This document shows positions 1 through 7,748 of a stretch of 21,810 bases of DNA, in pieces. The notes under the pieces were generated by a model, which was not told the origin of the DNA, did not search any database, and saw only the letters and a list, made by a program, of their open reading frames with translations. This DNA is from Dehalococcoidia bacterium. Its GTDB lineage: Bacteria; Chloroflexota; Dehalococcoidia; E44-bin15. Position 1 is the first letter of the stretch; every line of letters starts with the position of its first letter. The DNA lies in the NCBI GenBank assembly GCA_030619615.1, contig JAUXBC010000006.1:1-21810 (forward strand). Reading direction: 5' to 3'. The translations under genes were made by a program, and so were the position numbers.

Positions 1-110
1 CTTTCGACCTCCTTCACCTCATACCTCCTGCCTTGCCACACGAACGAGGCCGGGCGGTCGGCGTAGGTGCGACCGGAGTAGCAGGTGACTTGGATTGGCT
101 CATCCTCCAT
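1..110 (-). CDS. DUF6504-like small protein, N-terminal part only
   Basis: The gene starts with ATG at 110-108 and runs open off the left edge of the window for 36 codons, so its 3' end is not visible. The ATG shares one base with the TAA stop of gatA (TAATG overlap), which indicates translational coupling at the end of that operon. The readable start, [20 protein letters not shown] followed by a W-Q-G-R-R-Y-E-V-K-E-V stretch, resembles small DUF6504-type proteins, which carry a CYSG...RP.F.W.G..YEV.EV pattern. No function is known to me. The reading frame is firm; the family name rests on memory of the motif. Confidence 0.6.
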   Translation of the reverse strand, partial: MEDEPIQVTCYSGRTYADRPASFVWQGRRYEVKEVE

Positions 111-1564
111 TATATCTCCGGTCTCCTCTCCCCCCAGCGCGTCTGCTGCTCGTAGGCGAAGCCGATGCGAAGAAGCGTCTCCTCGGAGAAGGGCTTGCCC
201 AGAATCTGCATCCCCACCGGGAGCCCGTCGGCAAAGCCGGCGGGAACGGAGAGACCGGGGATGCCGGCGATATTTATGGGAAGGGTGCAGACATCGCTCA
301 AATACATCTGGAGGGGGTCATCCACCTTCTCCCCGATCTTGAAGGGGACCGTGGGCGAGGTGGGGGTGATCAGGGCATCGTACCTCTCAAAGGCATCTGC
401 GAACTCCCTCCGGATCAGGGTGCGCACCTTCTGCGCCTTGAGGTAATAGGCATCGTAGTAGCCGGCGGACAGGGCATAGGTGCCCAGGATGATGCGCCGC
501 TTCACCTCGGGACCAAAGCCGAGCTGCCTGGTCCTCTCCATAGCGTCCCACATGCTCTCGCCCTCATAGGAGAAGCCATACTTCACCCCATCGTAGCGAG
601 CGAGATTGGCCATAGCCTCGGAGGGGGCGATGAGATAGTATGCGGCGAGGGCATATTCTGTATGGGGCAGCGAGACCTCCCAGTCCACCGTTGCCCCCAG
701 CTCCTCAAGCTTGGCGATAGCGGTGCGCATCACCTCCTCGACTCCTTCTTGCATCCCCTCGACGAAGTATTCCTTGGGAACGCCGAGGCGAAGCCCATTG
801 AGATCGGGGATGAGCGATTTTGTGTAGTCGGGAACGGGATAATTTACCGAGGTGGAATCCCTGGGGTCGTAGCCGGCGATGAAATTCATGACCAGGGCCG
901 AGTCGGCAACATCCTTGGTCATCGGCCCGATCTGGTCCAGGGAGCTGGCGAAGGCCACCAGGCCGTATCTTGAGACCCTGCCATAGGTGGGTTTAAAGCC
1001 AACGATATTGCAGAATCCCGCCGGCTGGCGGATGCTCCCTCCGGTGTCTGAGCCGAGGGCATAGATCGCCTCGCCAACGGCGACCCCTACCGCTGGCCCC
1101 CCACTTGAGCCACCGGGGACGCGGCTTAGGTCCCAGGGATTTGGGGTGATAGCAAAAGCCGAGTGCTCATTGGAGGAGCCCATGGCGAACTCATCCATAT
1201 TCCCCTTTCCCACCATCACCAATCCGGCGTCCTTGAGCCACTCCACCACCGTAGCATCGTAAGGTGGGACAAAGTTCTCCAGCATCCTTGAGGAGCAGGT
1301 GGTGCGAATCCCCTTGGTGCACATATTGTCCTTGATCACTGCGGGGACACCGGTAAGGGGGGTAAAATCGCCGGCACGAATCCGCTGATCTGCTTGCTCT
1401 GCCTGGAGGAGAGCGATCTCCTCGGTCACGGTGACAAGGGCGCGAACCTTCTCCTCAGCCTCAGCGATACGCTTTAGCACCGCCTTAGTTAGCTCCACAG
1501 AGGAGACCTCTTTGCTCTTGAGTAGCTGATGAGCCTGATGAATGGTCAGGTTATAGAGGTTCAA
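110..1564 (-). CDS. gatA: Aspartyl/glutamyl-tRNA(Asn/Gln) amidotransferase subunit A
   Basis: GatA is the glutaminase/amidase subunit of GatCAB. It frees ammonia from glutamine so that mischarged Glu-tRNA(Gln) or Asp-tRNA(Asn) can be amidated in the cytoplasm. The amidase-signature triad is intact: Lys78 in GVPAVIKDN, cis-Ser153 in PGGSSGGP and nucleophile Ser177 in [11 protein letters not shown], with the usual spacing of 24 residues between the two serines. I place the start at TTG 1564 ([10 protein letters not shown]), giving 484 residues, the normal family length. A GGAG lies about 8 nt upstream and the start falls 4 nt after the stop of the preceding acyl-CoA synthetase gene. The upstream in-frame ATG at 1669 would add 35 residues that overlap that gene and look unlike GatA. 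gatB is not in the window. The next gene overlaps the TAA stop. Confidence 0.96.
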   Translation of the reverse strand: MNLYNLTIHQAHQLLKSKEVSSVELTKAVLKRIAEAEEKVRALVTVTEEIALLQAEQADQRIRAGDFTPLTGVPAVIKDNMCTKGIRTTCSSRMLENFVPPYDATVVEWLKDAGLVMVGKGNMDEFAMGSSNEHSAFAITPNPWDLSRVPGGSSGGPAVGVAVGEAIYALGSDTGGSIRQPAGFCNIVGFKPTYGRVSRYGLVAFASSLDQIGPMTKDVADSALVMNFIAGYDPRDSTSVNYPVPDYTKSLIPDLNGLRLGVPKEYFVEGMQEGVEEVMRTAIAKLEELGATVDWEVSLPHTEYALAAYYLIAPSEAMANLARYDGVKYGFSYEGESMWDAMERTRQLGFGPEVKRRIILGTYALSAGYYDAYYLKAQKVRTLIRREFADAFERYDALITPTSPTVPFKIGEKVDDPLQMYLSDVCTLPINIAGIPGLSVPAGFADGLPVGMQILGKPFSEETLLRIGFAYEQQTRWGERRPEI

Positions 1565-1568
1565 CCTC

Positions 1569-3056
1569 TTACTCCAATGAACCGGTCTGGCGAAGGTATT
1601 CGCTATACCAGCAGAGGTGGGCGAGGGCCTTCGCCGCTCTCTCCGGGGTGGGATAAACCAAGAGCCCAATTTCTTCCAGCTTCTTAAATACTGCTGCGTC
1701 TTTAAGTTCGGGGGTCATCATCATGCCGGTAATGATGATCGGCTTCTGATGTTGCTCCATGCGCTCTATGGCGATGTCCAGATTCTCTATCTCTTCGGCC
1801 TCGATCAAGTCCATCCATCTCATCGCCTCATCCCTCAAGTGGGAGGGCATTGCGATGGGGAGGTAGCCCGCTTTTCGCCACCAGGTCGAGGACCCTATGG
1901 AAGCGACGGCGAGGACGGCGTCAACGTTCTCATCCTCCATGATGGGCCAGAGGCAGGGATAGGTGACGAAGGGGACAGCCACTGTGTCCACGGGGTTGGC
2001 GTGGGGCCAGCGCGGTGGCAGAACCTGATCCAATTTCTCGATAGTGCTTTTCGATAGGTCAGCTATTTCCAGCCCCAGCCTTGCGCAGGCGTCGGTGGCG
2101 ACCACGCCATGACCTCCCCCTCCGGTCAATATCCCTATCCTTCTCCCCTTGGGCAGGGGTTGACGGAGGAGGGCGGCGGCGATGTCGAAGAGCTCCTCGA
2201 TCTCATCCACCCTGATCACCCCCGCTTGCTTAAGGGCCACATCGGAGATGATATCGGAGCCTGAAAGGGCGCCGGTATGCGACCTTGCTGCCTTTGCCCC
2301 CGCGCTTGTTCTGCCCACCTTCATAACAATGATAGGCTTCTTCCTTGTGGTCTCTCTAGCGATCTCCAGGAAGCGTCTCCCCTCTCTAAATCCCTCCACA
2401 TAGGCGCCAATAACCTTAGTCTCCGGGTCCTGAGCCAGATACTCGATGTAGTCTTCAAGGTGAAGGTCGGCCTCATTGCCACTGGAGATGACCTTGCTGA
2501 ATCCTACCCCCATCTCCATCCCGCAGTGCATAATATGTCCGGCAAAGCCCCCACTTTGGGCCACGATCCCTAGATTCCCTCTTTTTACAGGCTCAAAAAA
2601 GGCCGTGGTGTAAAAATTTACCCCTGTGTTGAGATGCCCCATACAGTTCGGTCCGGCGAAGCGCATTCCCCCCTTCCTGGCGATGGCCACCATCTCCTGC
2701 TCCAGTTTCGCCCCCTCTTCCCCGGTCTCTCCCAGCCCAGCGGAGACGATGAGCCCAGCTTTAACCCCCTTGGCGACGCAATCCTCCATAACCGTGGGAA
2801 CATCGGTGAAGGGGATGGCGATGACCGCAAAATCCACCGCATCGGGCACATCGCGCACCGTTTTGTAGGTCTTTAACCCATGCACCTCGGGCCTCTTGTC
2901 ATTTATGGCATAGATCTTTCTCTCGTCTTTTGTCTCCAGGAGGCGGTTGATGATGTTGAATCCCCATTTACCGGGCATGTCGGATGCGCCGACCACAGCC
3001 ACAGAGCTGGGATTAAATAGGTACTTATCGAGCTGCTCAAAAAGAGACCGATCCAT
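1569..3056 (-). CDS. Acyl-CoA synthetase (ADP/NDP-forming), alpha subunit
   Basis: This 495-residue protein resembles the alpha subunit of ADP-forming acetyl/acyl-CoA synthetases, which interconvert an acyl-CoA plus ADP and phosphate with the free acid plus ATP and CoA. The N-terminal CoA-binding Rossmann domain starts near residue 15 ([16 protein letters not shown]). A second flavodoxin-like domain spans about 155-290 and carries the expected phosphohistidine His260 in the A-R-S-H-T-G-A-L motif. A C-terminal ligase-CoA domain with a GGGGHG loop (313-318) spans about 300-490. This is the 1-2-5 domain order of alpha subunits. The ATP-grasp beta part is absent, so a partner must be encoded elsewhere. 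The gene sits between gatC (16-nt gap) and gatA (4-nt gap), an odd home for a metabolic enzyme. The substrate acid cannot be read from the sequence. Confidence 0.88.
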   Translation of the reverse strand: MDRSLFEQLDKYLFNPSSVAVVGASDMPGKWGFNIINRLLETKDERKIYAINDKRPEVHGLKTYKTVRDVPDAVDFAVIAIPFTDVPTVMEDCVAKGVKAGLIVSAGLGETGEEGAKLEQEMVAIARKGGMRFAGPNCMGHLNTGVNFYTTAFFEPVKRGNLGIVAQSGGFAGHIMHCGMEMGVGFSKVISSGNEADLHLEDYIEYLAQDPETKVIGAYVEGFREGRRFLEIARETTRKKPIIVMKVGRTSAGAKAARSHTGALSGSDIISDVALKQAGVIRVDEIEELFDIAAALLRQPLPKGRRIGILTGGGGHGVVATDACARLGLEIADLSKSTIEKLDQVLPPRWPHANPVDTVAVPFVTYPCLWPIMEDENVDAVLAVASIGSSTWWRKAGYLPIAMPSHLRDEAMRWMDLIEAEEIENLDIAIERMEQHQKPIIITGMMMTPELKDAAVFKKLEEIGLLVYPTPERAAKALAHLCWYSEYLRQTGSLE

Positions 3057-3072
3057 TCTTGACCCCCATTTA

Positions 3073-3360
3073 TTACTCCAGCACCGCCCTCACCCTGAAA
3101 CAGCCCTCCTCCTGGCGGGGAGCGTTAGCCAGGATCTCGCTTTGGGTAAAGGAGGGAGCTGCCTCGTCCTCTCGGACCACATTCTCCAGAGATATCGGAT
3201 ATGCCGTGGGCGGAACATCGCTGGTATCTACCTGCTTCAAAACCTCGAAGTTCTCCAGGATATTGGAAAGCTGTCCCCTGAATCTCTCCATCTCCTCCTC
3301 GGAGAGACCCAACCGGGCAAGGAGGGCGATGTGCTTTACTTCTTCGCGGCTTAGCTTCAT
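3073..3360 (-). CDS. gatC: Aspartyl/glutamyl-tRNA(Asn/Gln) amidotransferase subunit C
   Basis: This 95-residue protein has normal GatC length and pattern: an N-terminal helix with VKHIALLARLGLSEEE, a central N-I-L-E-N-F-E-V-L-K-Q-V-D-T-S helix, a PTAYPI segment, a V-R-E-D-E loop and the closing NAPRQEEGCFRVRAVLE. GatC is the small tether that wraps around GatA and holds it to GatB in the tRNA amidotransferase. The start ATG at 3360 follows an AGGGGGAG ribosome site by about 4 nt. It is the first gene of an operon that continues through the acyl-CoA synthetase subunit to gatA. A sigma-70-type promoter lies just upstream at 3389-3417. Confidence 0.95.
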   Translation of the reverse strand: MKLSREEVKHIALLARLGLSEEEMERFRGQLSNILENFEVLKQVDTSDVPPTAYPISLENVVREDEAAPSFTQSEILANAPRQEEGCFRVRAVLE

Positions 3361-3388
3361 TCTCTCCCCCTAAGCGGCAGACTTGCCG

Positions 3389-3417
3389 ATTATAGCACCT
3401 AACCATGGCCCAAGCAA
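3389..3417 (-). promoter_or_regulatory. Predicted sigma-70 promoter of the gatC operon
   Basis: Reading leftward, a TTGCTT -35 box (3417-3412) is followed after 17 bp by a perfect TATAAT -10 box (3394-3389). Transcription would start near 3382, leaving a leader of about 20 nt before the gatC ATG. It lies back to back with the EF-G2 promoter within a 137-bp divergent region. Confidence 0.65.
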
Positions 3418-3431
3418 CACCAAAAGGAGCA

Positions 3432-3461
3432 TTGCCACGGTGCCCTGAAAAAGGTTATAAT
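3432..3461 (+). promoter_or_regulatory. Predicted sigma-70 promoter of the EF-G2-like gene
   Basis: TTGCCA (3432-3437) and a perfect TATAAT (3456-3461) are separated by 18 bp. A start near 3468 would give a leader of about 30 nt containing the GGAAGGGGGG ribosome site. Confidence 0.65.
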
Positions 3462-3497
3462 GGGCTGCGCCGAGGAGAGAGGAAGGGGGGATAGTTT

Positions 3498-5555
3498 ATG
3501 CACTATGGCATGGAGCAGATGCGCAACGTTGTTCTGCTTTCCCATAGCGGGGCGGGGAAGACCTCGCTCTCCGAGGCGATGCTCTTCAACTCGGGGGCGA
3601 TCACCCGTCTCGGCAAGGTGGACCACGGGAATACCACCTCAGACTACGACCCAGAGGAGGTAAAGCGAAAGATCAGCATTTACCTTTCAATGCTTCCCTG
3701 TGATTGGAAGGGGTTCAAGGTGAACACTATCGATACCCCAGGTTATGCCGACTTTGTCACTGAGGCAAAGGCTGCGGTGCACATCGCCGATGGAGCGGTC
3801 ATTGTTCTATGTGCTGCCTCCGGCGTTGAGGTGGGTACCCAGTTGGTTTGGGGCTATGTCGAGGAACAAAAAATCCCCCGCCTCATCTTTGTCAACAAGA
3901 TCGATCGGGAGAATGCCGATTTCTTTAAGACTTTGGAGGAGCTTTGGGCCAATTTCGGCAAGAGGTGCCTCCCCATAGAGCTGCCTATCGGCTCCGAGGA
4001 GGATTTTCAGGGTGTGGTCGATCTCACCAAAATGAAAGCCTACATGGGTCCGCAGTGGCAGGAGGGGGAGGTACCCGATTCCCTGAGGGGCCAGGCTGAG
4101 GAGTTTCGGGAGAAGCTGGTGGAGGCTGTTGCCGAGACAGACGATAACCTCATTGCCAAATATCTGGAGGGGGAGGAGCTCACCGAGGAGGAGATCTGCC
4201 AAGGGCTGCGAGCGGCGACCCTTGGCGGGCAGGTTGTCCCCATTTTAGTGGGCTCCGCGTTACAGAACCTGGGCATCACCAGATTGCTGGACGCTATCTG
4301 TGATTACCTGCCCTCCCCCAAAGATCGTGACCAGCTCTCAGCAATAAACCCTCTTTCAAAGGAGGAGGAAACCATCGATCTCAACCCCACCGCTCCCTTG
4401 GCTGCTCTGGTGTTTAAGACCAGCGCCGACCCCTATGTGGGCAGGCTTAGCTACTTTCGGGTCTATTCGGGCACCATCTATAGCGATTCCACGGTGTGGA
4501 ATAGCACCAAAAATCGGGCGGAACGAATTGGGCAACTCTATGTGCTCAGGGGCAAGGCTCAGGAGCCCGTGCCTCACCTGATCGCTGGTGATATTGGGGC
4601 TGTGGCCAAGCTAGCTGAGACAAGCAGCGGAGACACCCTCTGTGGTCGAGACCATCCTCTGAGCTTGCCCTCTATGGAATCTCCTACGCCCGTCTTTAGC
4701 CTTGCCGTCCACCCCAAGACGAAGGCAGACCTGGATAAAATGGGATCAGCCCTAGCAAGGCTCACCGAGGAGGACCCCTCCCTTCAGGTGCGTCGGGAGC
4801 CAGACACCCTGGAGACCATCCTCTCCGGTATGGGTGAAGCCCAGCTTGAGGTGGCTGCCGAAAAGATGCTGCGCAAGTTCGGCGTCGATGTGAGGATGGA
4901 GACGCCCAAGGTCCCCTATAAGGAGACCATTGCCATCTCGACAAAGGCGGAGTATAAGCATAAGAAGCAAACGGGGGGCCATGGCCAATATGGGCATGTC
5001 TTTCTGGAGTTAGAACCATTACCTAGAGGGGCGGGCTGTGAGTTTGGCAAAAGGGTGGTGGGTGGCGCGGTGCCTAAGAACTACATCCCCGCCGTAGAGA
5101 AGGGTGTTCATGAGGCCCTAAACGAAGGGATATTGGCAAAGTACCCTGTTGTTGACATAAAGGTAACGCTCTACGATGGCACCTATCACTCCGTGGACTC
5201 CTCTGACATCGCCTTTAAGATCGCTGGAGCCCATGCTACAAGGAAGGGGCTCTCCCAGGGGCAACCTGTCTTGTTGGAGCCGATAATGAATATGAGAATC
5301 ACCGTGCCCGAGGGGCTCACCGGCGATGTTATCGGCGACCTCAATAGCAAGCGGGCCAAGGTGCTGGGGATGAGCCCCCAGGATGGACTTAACATCATTG
5401 AGGCCCAGGCGCCCCTTGCCGAGGTCCAGCGCTACGCCATAGACCTGCGCTCGATGACGCAGGGGAGGGGACGCTACCGCATGGAGTTCAGCCATTACGA
5501 GGAGGTGCCGCCCCACACTGCACAGCGGATCATCGCCGAGAGGGAGAAGGAGTAG
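3498..5555 (+). CDS. Elongation factor G-like GTPase, EF-G2 type
   Basis: This 685-residue protein has the EF-G layout: a GTPase domain (about 1-280), a beta-barrel domain II (about 300-400), domain III and domains IV/V with KHKKQTGGHGQYGHV, an H-S-V-D-S-S-D-I-A-F-K segment and RGRYRMEFSHYEEVP. G1 is SHSGAGKT (15-22), G3 is DTPG (79-82) and G4 is NKID (133-136). It is not the housekeeping EF-G. The switch I region reads KRKISIYLSM instead of RGITI, and the catalytic His after DTPG is Tyr83 (DTPGYADF). Both traits are typical of EF-G2 paralogs, one of which (mycobacterial) is reported to lack ribosome-stimulated GTPase activity. A GGGGGG ribosome site 7 nt upstream supports the ATG at 3498; ATGs at codons 5 and 8 are alternatives. 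The gene is divergent from gatC. The exact role is unknown. Confidence 0.88.
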   Translation: MHYGMEQMRNVVLLSHSGAGKTSLSEAMLFNSGAITRLGKVDHGNTTSDYDPEEVKRKISIYLSMLPCDWKGFKVNTIDTPGYADFVTEAKAAVHIADGAVIVLCAASGVEVGTQLVWGYVEEQKIPRLIFVNKIDRENADFFKTLEELWANFGKRCLPIELPIGSEEDFQGVVDLTKMKAYMGPQWQEGEVPDSLRGQAEEFREKLVEAVAETDDNLIAKYLEGEELTEEEICQGLRAATLGGQVVPILVGSALQNLGITRLLDAICDYLPSPKDRDQLSAINPLSKEEETIDLNPTAPLAALVFKTSADPYVGRLSYFRVYSGTIYSDSTVWNSTKNRAERIGQLYVLRGKAQEPVPHLIAGDIGAVAKLAETSSGDTLCGRDHPLSLPSMESPTPVFSLAVHPKTKADLDKMGSALARLTEEDPSLQVRREPDTLETILSGMGEAQLEVAAEKMLRKFGVDVRMETPKVPYKETIAISTKAEYKHKKQTGGHGQYGHVFLELEPLPRGAGCEFGKRVVGGAVPKNYIPAVEKGVHEALNEGILAKYPVVDIKVTLYDGTYHSVDSSDIAFKIAGAHATRKGLSQGQPVLLEPIMNMRITVPEGLTGDVIGDLNSKRAKVLGMSPQDGLNIIEAQAPLAEVQRYAIDLRSMTQGRGRYRMEFSHYEEVPPHTAQRIIAEREKE

Positions 5556-5584
5556 CAAAGGGCGTCCTTAAAGAAGGGGGACAA

Positions 5585-5621
5585 AAAACACCGCCCGGCT
5601 TCCTTAGCTAGGCGGTGTTTT
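5585..5621. terminator. Bidirectional hairpin terminator between the EF-G2 and etfA genes
   Basis: An 11-bp perfect stem, AAAACACCGCC (5585-5595) with GGCGGTGTTTT (5611-5621), encloses a 15-nt loop. The stem ends in A/T runs on both sides, so it can act as an intrinsic terminator for both convergent units. It begins 29 nt past the EF-G2 stop and ends 14 nt before the etfA stop. Confidence 0.88.
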
Positions 5622-5635
5622 CGCGTTTTATTATC

Positions 5636-6637
5636 TCAGCCGCCGAGGAGCTCCTTCACCTTCGCGGTGAAGGCCGGGAGCACCTTCTTGTAGTCCCCGA
5701 CCACCCCGAAGCGGGCCTCCTTGAATATATTGGCCTCGGCGTCCTTGTTTATGGCGATGATGTTCTTGGAGCCAGAGCATCCCGCCATATGCTGGCTGGA
5801 GCCGGATACGGCGACGGCGATATAAAGGGTGGGGCCGACGATCTTCCCCGTGAGCCCGACCTGAAGAGAGGATGGCACCCAACCGTTATCGCAGGGCGGC
5901 CTGGTGGCCCCTACAGCTGCTCCCAGGACTTTGGCCAGCGCCTCCAGCTCCTGGAAGGCCTCAGCACTGCCCATGCCTCGCCCGCCAGTGACCACAACCT
6001 CGGCATCCTCCAGTTTAATCCCCGCCACCTCCTCCTTCACCTTCTCCACAACCTTGGTCCTGATCAGGGATGGGTCCAGCCCTGACTCGATGCTGACGAC
6101 CTCCCCCTTCCTGGAATCATCCCTTTCCAGCGGGTCCATGGCCTTTGACCTCACCGTAGCCATCTGGGGGCGGGTTTCCTCGCAGGCGTAAATCGCCCTG
6201 GCGTTCCCGCCATAGACGGGGCGCGTCTGGAGCATGAGCTTTGACTCAGGGTCAATGGAGAGCTCCACGCAGTCCATGGATACGGCCGTGTCCAGCCTGA
6301 AAGCCAGCCTGGGCGCCAGGTCACGCCCCATCGCCGTCTGACCCAAAAGAAGGATATTTGGCGAAACCTGCTTAACCACCTTTTCCATGACCGCCACGTA
6401 GCTATCGGTCTGATAGTCCTTAAGAAGGGGGTCATCAACGACAAAGACCTTGTCTGCGCCAAAGGCGATAGCCTCGCTGGCCAGGTGGCCAACGCCGCTG
6501 CCCATTAACACTAAAGAGAGCTCCTCCCCTAAAGCATCGGCAAGCCCCCTTCCGCCGCCCAGCAACTCCGTAGTGATGGAAGACAGCTTCCCCTCGATAA
6601 TCTCGCCACAAACCATCACCCCTTTGTTCTCAGCCAT
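5636..6637 (-). CDS. etfA: Electron transfer flavoprotein, alpha subunit
   Basis: This 333-residue EtfA binds FAD and, with EtfB, shuttles electrons between acyl-CoA dehydrogenase-type flavoproteins and a quinone- or ferredoxin-linked acceptor. The C-terminal FAD domain is clear: GGRGMGS (218-224), GATRP (243-247), a Q-V-G-L-T-G-K motif and SGSSQHMAG (278-286) followed by I-I-A-I-N-K-D. An earlier in-frame ATG exists at 6652. Its own first bases (ATGGAGGT) form the GGAGGT ribosome site lying 7 nt before the ATG at 6637, so the latter (MAENKGVMV) is the better start. It is the second gene after etfB with a gap of 25 nt. No acyl-CoA dehydrogenase or ETF oxidoreductase lies nearby, so the partner enzyme is unknown. 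Confidence 0.93.
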   Translation of the reverse strand: MAENKGVMVCGEIIEGKLSSITTELLGGGRGLADALGEELSLVLMGSGVGHLASEAIAFGADKVFVVDDPLLKDYQTDSYVAVMEKVVKQVSPNILLLGQTAMGRDLAPRLAFRLDTAVSMDCVELSIDPESKLMLQTRPVYGGNARAIYACEETRPQMATVRSKAMDPLERDDSRKGEVVSIESGLDPSLIRTKVVEKVKEEVAGIKLEDAEVVVTGGRGMGSAEAFQELEALAKVLGAAVGATRPPCDNGWVPSSLQVGLTGKIVGPTLYIAVAVSGSSQHMAGCSGSKNIIAINKDAEANIFKEARFGVVGDYKKVLPAFTAKVKELLGG

Positions 6638-6662
6638 CGATGTTACCTCCATAGAAACACTA

Positions 6663-7466
6663 TTATATTAACTTAACCTCTCTCAGTTTCAGCGCCAGAT
6701 TGGCTGCCGCCTCCTCAGGATTTTCGCCCTCGATGATTTCACATTTTGCTTCGCGAACGGGGATGAATAGCTTGAGTAGCTTGATGCGCGCCCCGGCGGC
6801 ACCGAGCTTCGAGGGCTCAGCGCCAATATCCTCGGCGGTCCAGGTGGGCACCTCCTTCCTCGCTGCTGCCATGATCCCTTTAAGCTTTGGATACCGAGGC
6901 TCGCCGAGCTCGTTGCTCACCGTGATCAAAAGGGGTGGAGAAACCTCGATCACCTCATAGCCATCGGTGACCACCCTCTCCACCCTCACATTGCCATCGA
7001 CAAGCTCCACCTTCTTGGCCACCGTTACGCTGGGTATCCCCAGGAACTCGGCGATGCCGGAGCCCACCTGACCGGCATCCCAGTCCGCAGCTTGCCTTCC
7101 GCAGAAGATCAGGTCATATTCCCCTATCTTCTTGATGGCCATGGCCAGGGCATAGGCTATGGAGCGACTATCAGCACCTTCAAAGGCTGGATCCTGAAGC
7201 AGGATCAGCTCGTCAGCGCCCATGGCCATCGGTTTCCTGATCACATCCATAACAAAGTCCTTACCCAGGCTGAGCACGGTGATCTTGCCGCCTTGAGCAT
7301 CCTTTATCCTTAGCGCCGCCTCCACCGCCTGTTCGTCAAAGGGGCTGACCACTTGCGATACACCGGAGGCGGGAATAACCTTCCTTGCCGCTTCGTCCAC
7401 CCTGAAACTGCCCGCCGGCGCCTCTGGATCAGCTATCTGTTTCACGCAAACGATCATGTTGGGCAT
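6663..7466 (-). CDS. etfB: Electron transfer flavoprotein, beta subunit
   Basis: This 267-residue protein has the EtfB start MPNMIVCVKQIADPE and the nucleotide-binding segment GRQAADWDAGQVG (123-135). The beta signature V-E-R-V-V-T-D-G-Y-E-V-I-E-V ends in P-P-L-L-I-T-V (162-183). EtfB carries AMP or a second FAD and provides the docking loop for the dehydrogenase partner. Whether this pair is of the electron-bifurcating kind cannot be decided by eye. A GGGGG ribosome site lies 6 nt before ATG 7466, and a promoter is predicted at 7537-7566. It is transcribed together with etfA. Confidence 0.94.
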   Translation of the reverse strand: MPNMIVCVKQIADPEAPAGSFRVDEAARKVIPASGVSQVVSPFDEQAVEAALRIKDAQGGKITVLSLGKDFVMDVIRKPMAMGADELILLQDPAFEGADSRSIAYALAMAIKKIGEYDLIFCGRQAADWDAGQVGSGIAEFLGIPSVTVAKKVELVDGNVRVERVVTDGYEVIEVSPPLLITVSNELGEPRYPKLKGIMAAARKEVPTWTAEDIGAEPSKLGAAGARIKLLKLFIPVREAKCEIIEGENPEEAAANLALKLREVKLI

Positions 7467-7500
7467 GGCATCCCCCTTTGTAAGACTTGGGAACTAAGGG

Positions 7501-7520
7501 GCCCTTTTGAGCCCTTTTGA
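7501..7520. repeat. Tandem 10-bp direct repeat in the etfB leader
   Basis: GCCCTTTTGA occurs twice back to back. Read on the etf transcript it is TCAAAAGGGC repeated, falling between the predicted transcription start and the etfB ribosome site. The role is unknown; it could be a regulator half-site pair or chance. Confidence 0.8.
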
Positions 7521-7536
7521 GTCTAGACCGGCGTTA

Positions 7537-7566
7537 AATTTATCATGGGAGGGAGGGGGATGTCAA
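7537..7566 (-). promoter_or_regulatory. Predicted sigma-70 promoter of etfBA
   Basis: A perfect TTGACA (7566-7561) precedes TAAATT (7542-7537) with an 18-bp spacer made almost wholly of C and T. The opposite strand of that spacer is the G-run tract described at 7547-7587. The predicted leader is about 60 nt and includes the 10-bp tandem repeat. Confidence 0.5.
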
Positions 7567-7587
7567 GGGAAGGGAAAGCCCCCTCCC
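7547..7587. other. G-run tract with a 9-bp G/C hairpin, possible G-quadruplex
   Basis: On the plus strand five runs of at least three G occur in 7547-7574 (GGG-A-GGG-A-GGGGG, 7 nt, GGG-AA-GGG). In addition GGGAGGGGG (7551-7559) is perfectly complementary to CCCCCTCCC (7579-7587) across a 19-nt loop. Neither gene ends here, so it is not an ordinary terminator. The tract coincides with the spacer of the predicted etfBA promoter. Confidence 0.5.
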
Positions 7588-7655
7588 CTCGGAGCAAAGA
7601 CCCGAAATCTATTTTAGTTGGTTAACATAGGTCAGGATTTTGGAGGATAATACTC

Positions 7656-7685
7656 TTGACATATTACACGAAATCGTGATAAACT
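7656..7685 (+). promoter_or_regulatory. Predicted sigma-70 promoter of the signalling operon
   Basis: A perfect TTGACA (7656-7661) is followed after 18 bp by TAAACT (7680-7685). The leader to the proposed GTG start is about 55 nt. The spacer contains the palindrome at 7667-7678. Confidence 0.6.
7667..7678. promoter_or_regulatory. Palindromic operator candidate inside the promoter spacer
   Basis: CACGAAATCGTG consists of perfect 5-bp inverted arms (CACGA/TCGTG) around AA. It sits between the -35 and -10 boxes, the position where a bound repressor, or a MerR-like activator that untwists the spacer, would act. The first gene downstream encodes a small DNA-binding regulator, so autoregulation is a natural guess. 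Confidence 0.4.
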
Positions 7686-7748
7686 ATAGGCTCTTACACT
7701 AAAAAAGACAAAAATCTGGCGGATCAGACTAAAAGGGGGTTGATTCTT

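Noticed and set aside
95..973. Long plus-strand open frame of 292 codons opposite gatA
   Set aside because: It lies entirely antisense to a well-supported gatA with intact catalytic motifs, its translation shows no family pattern, and such shadows are common in GC-rich coding DNA.
5615..6085. Plus-strand open frame of 156 codons opposite etfA
   Set aside because: It overlaps the terminator and the conserved FAD-binding end of etfA; no ribosome site or recognisable domain.
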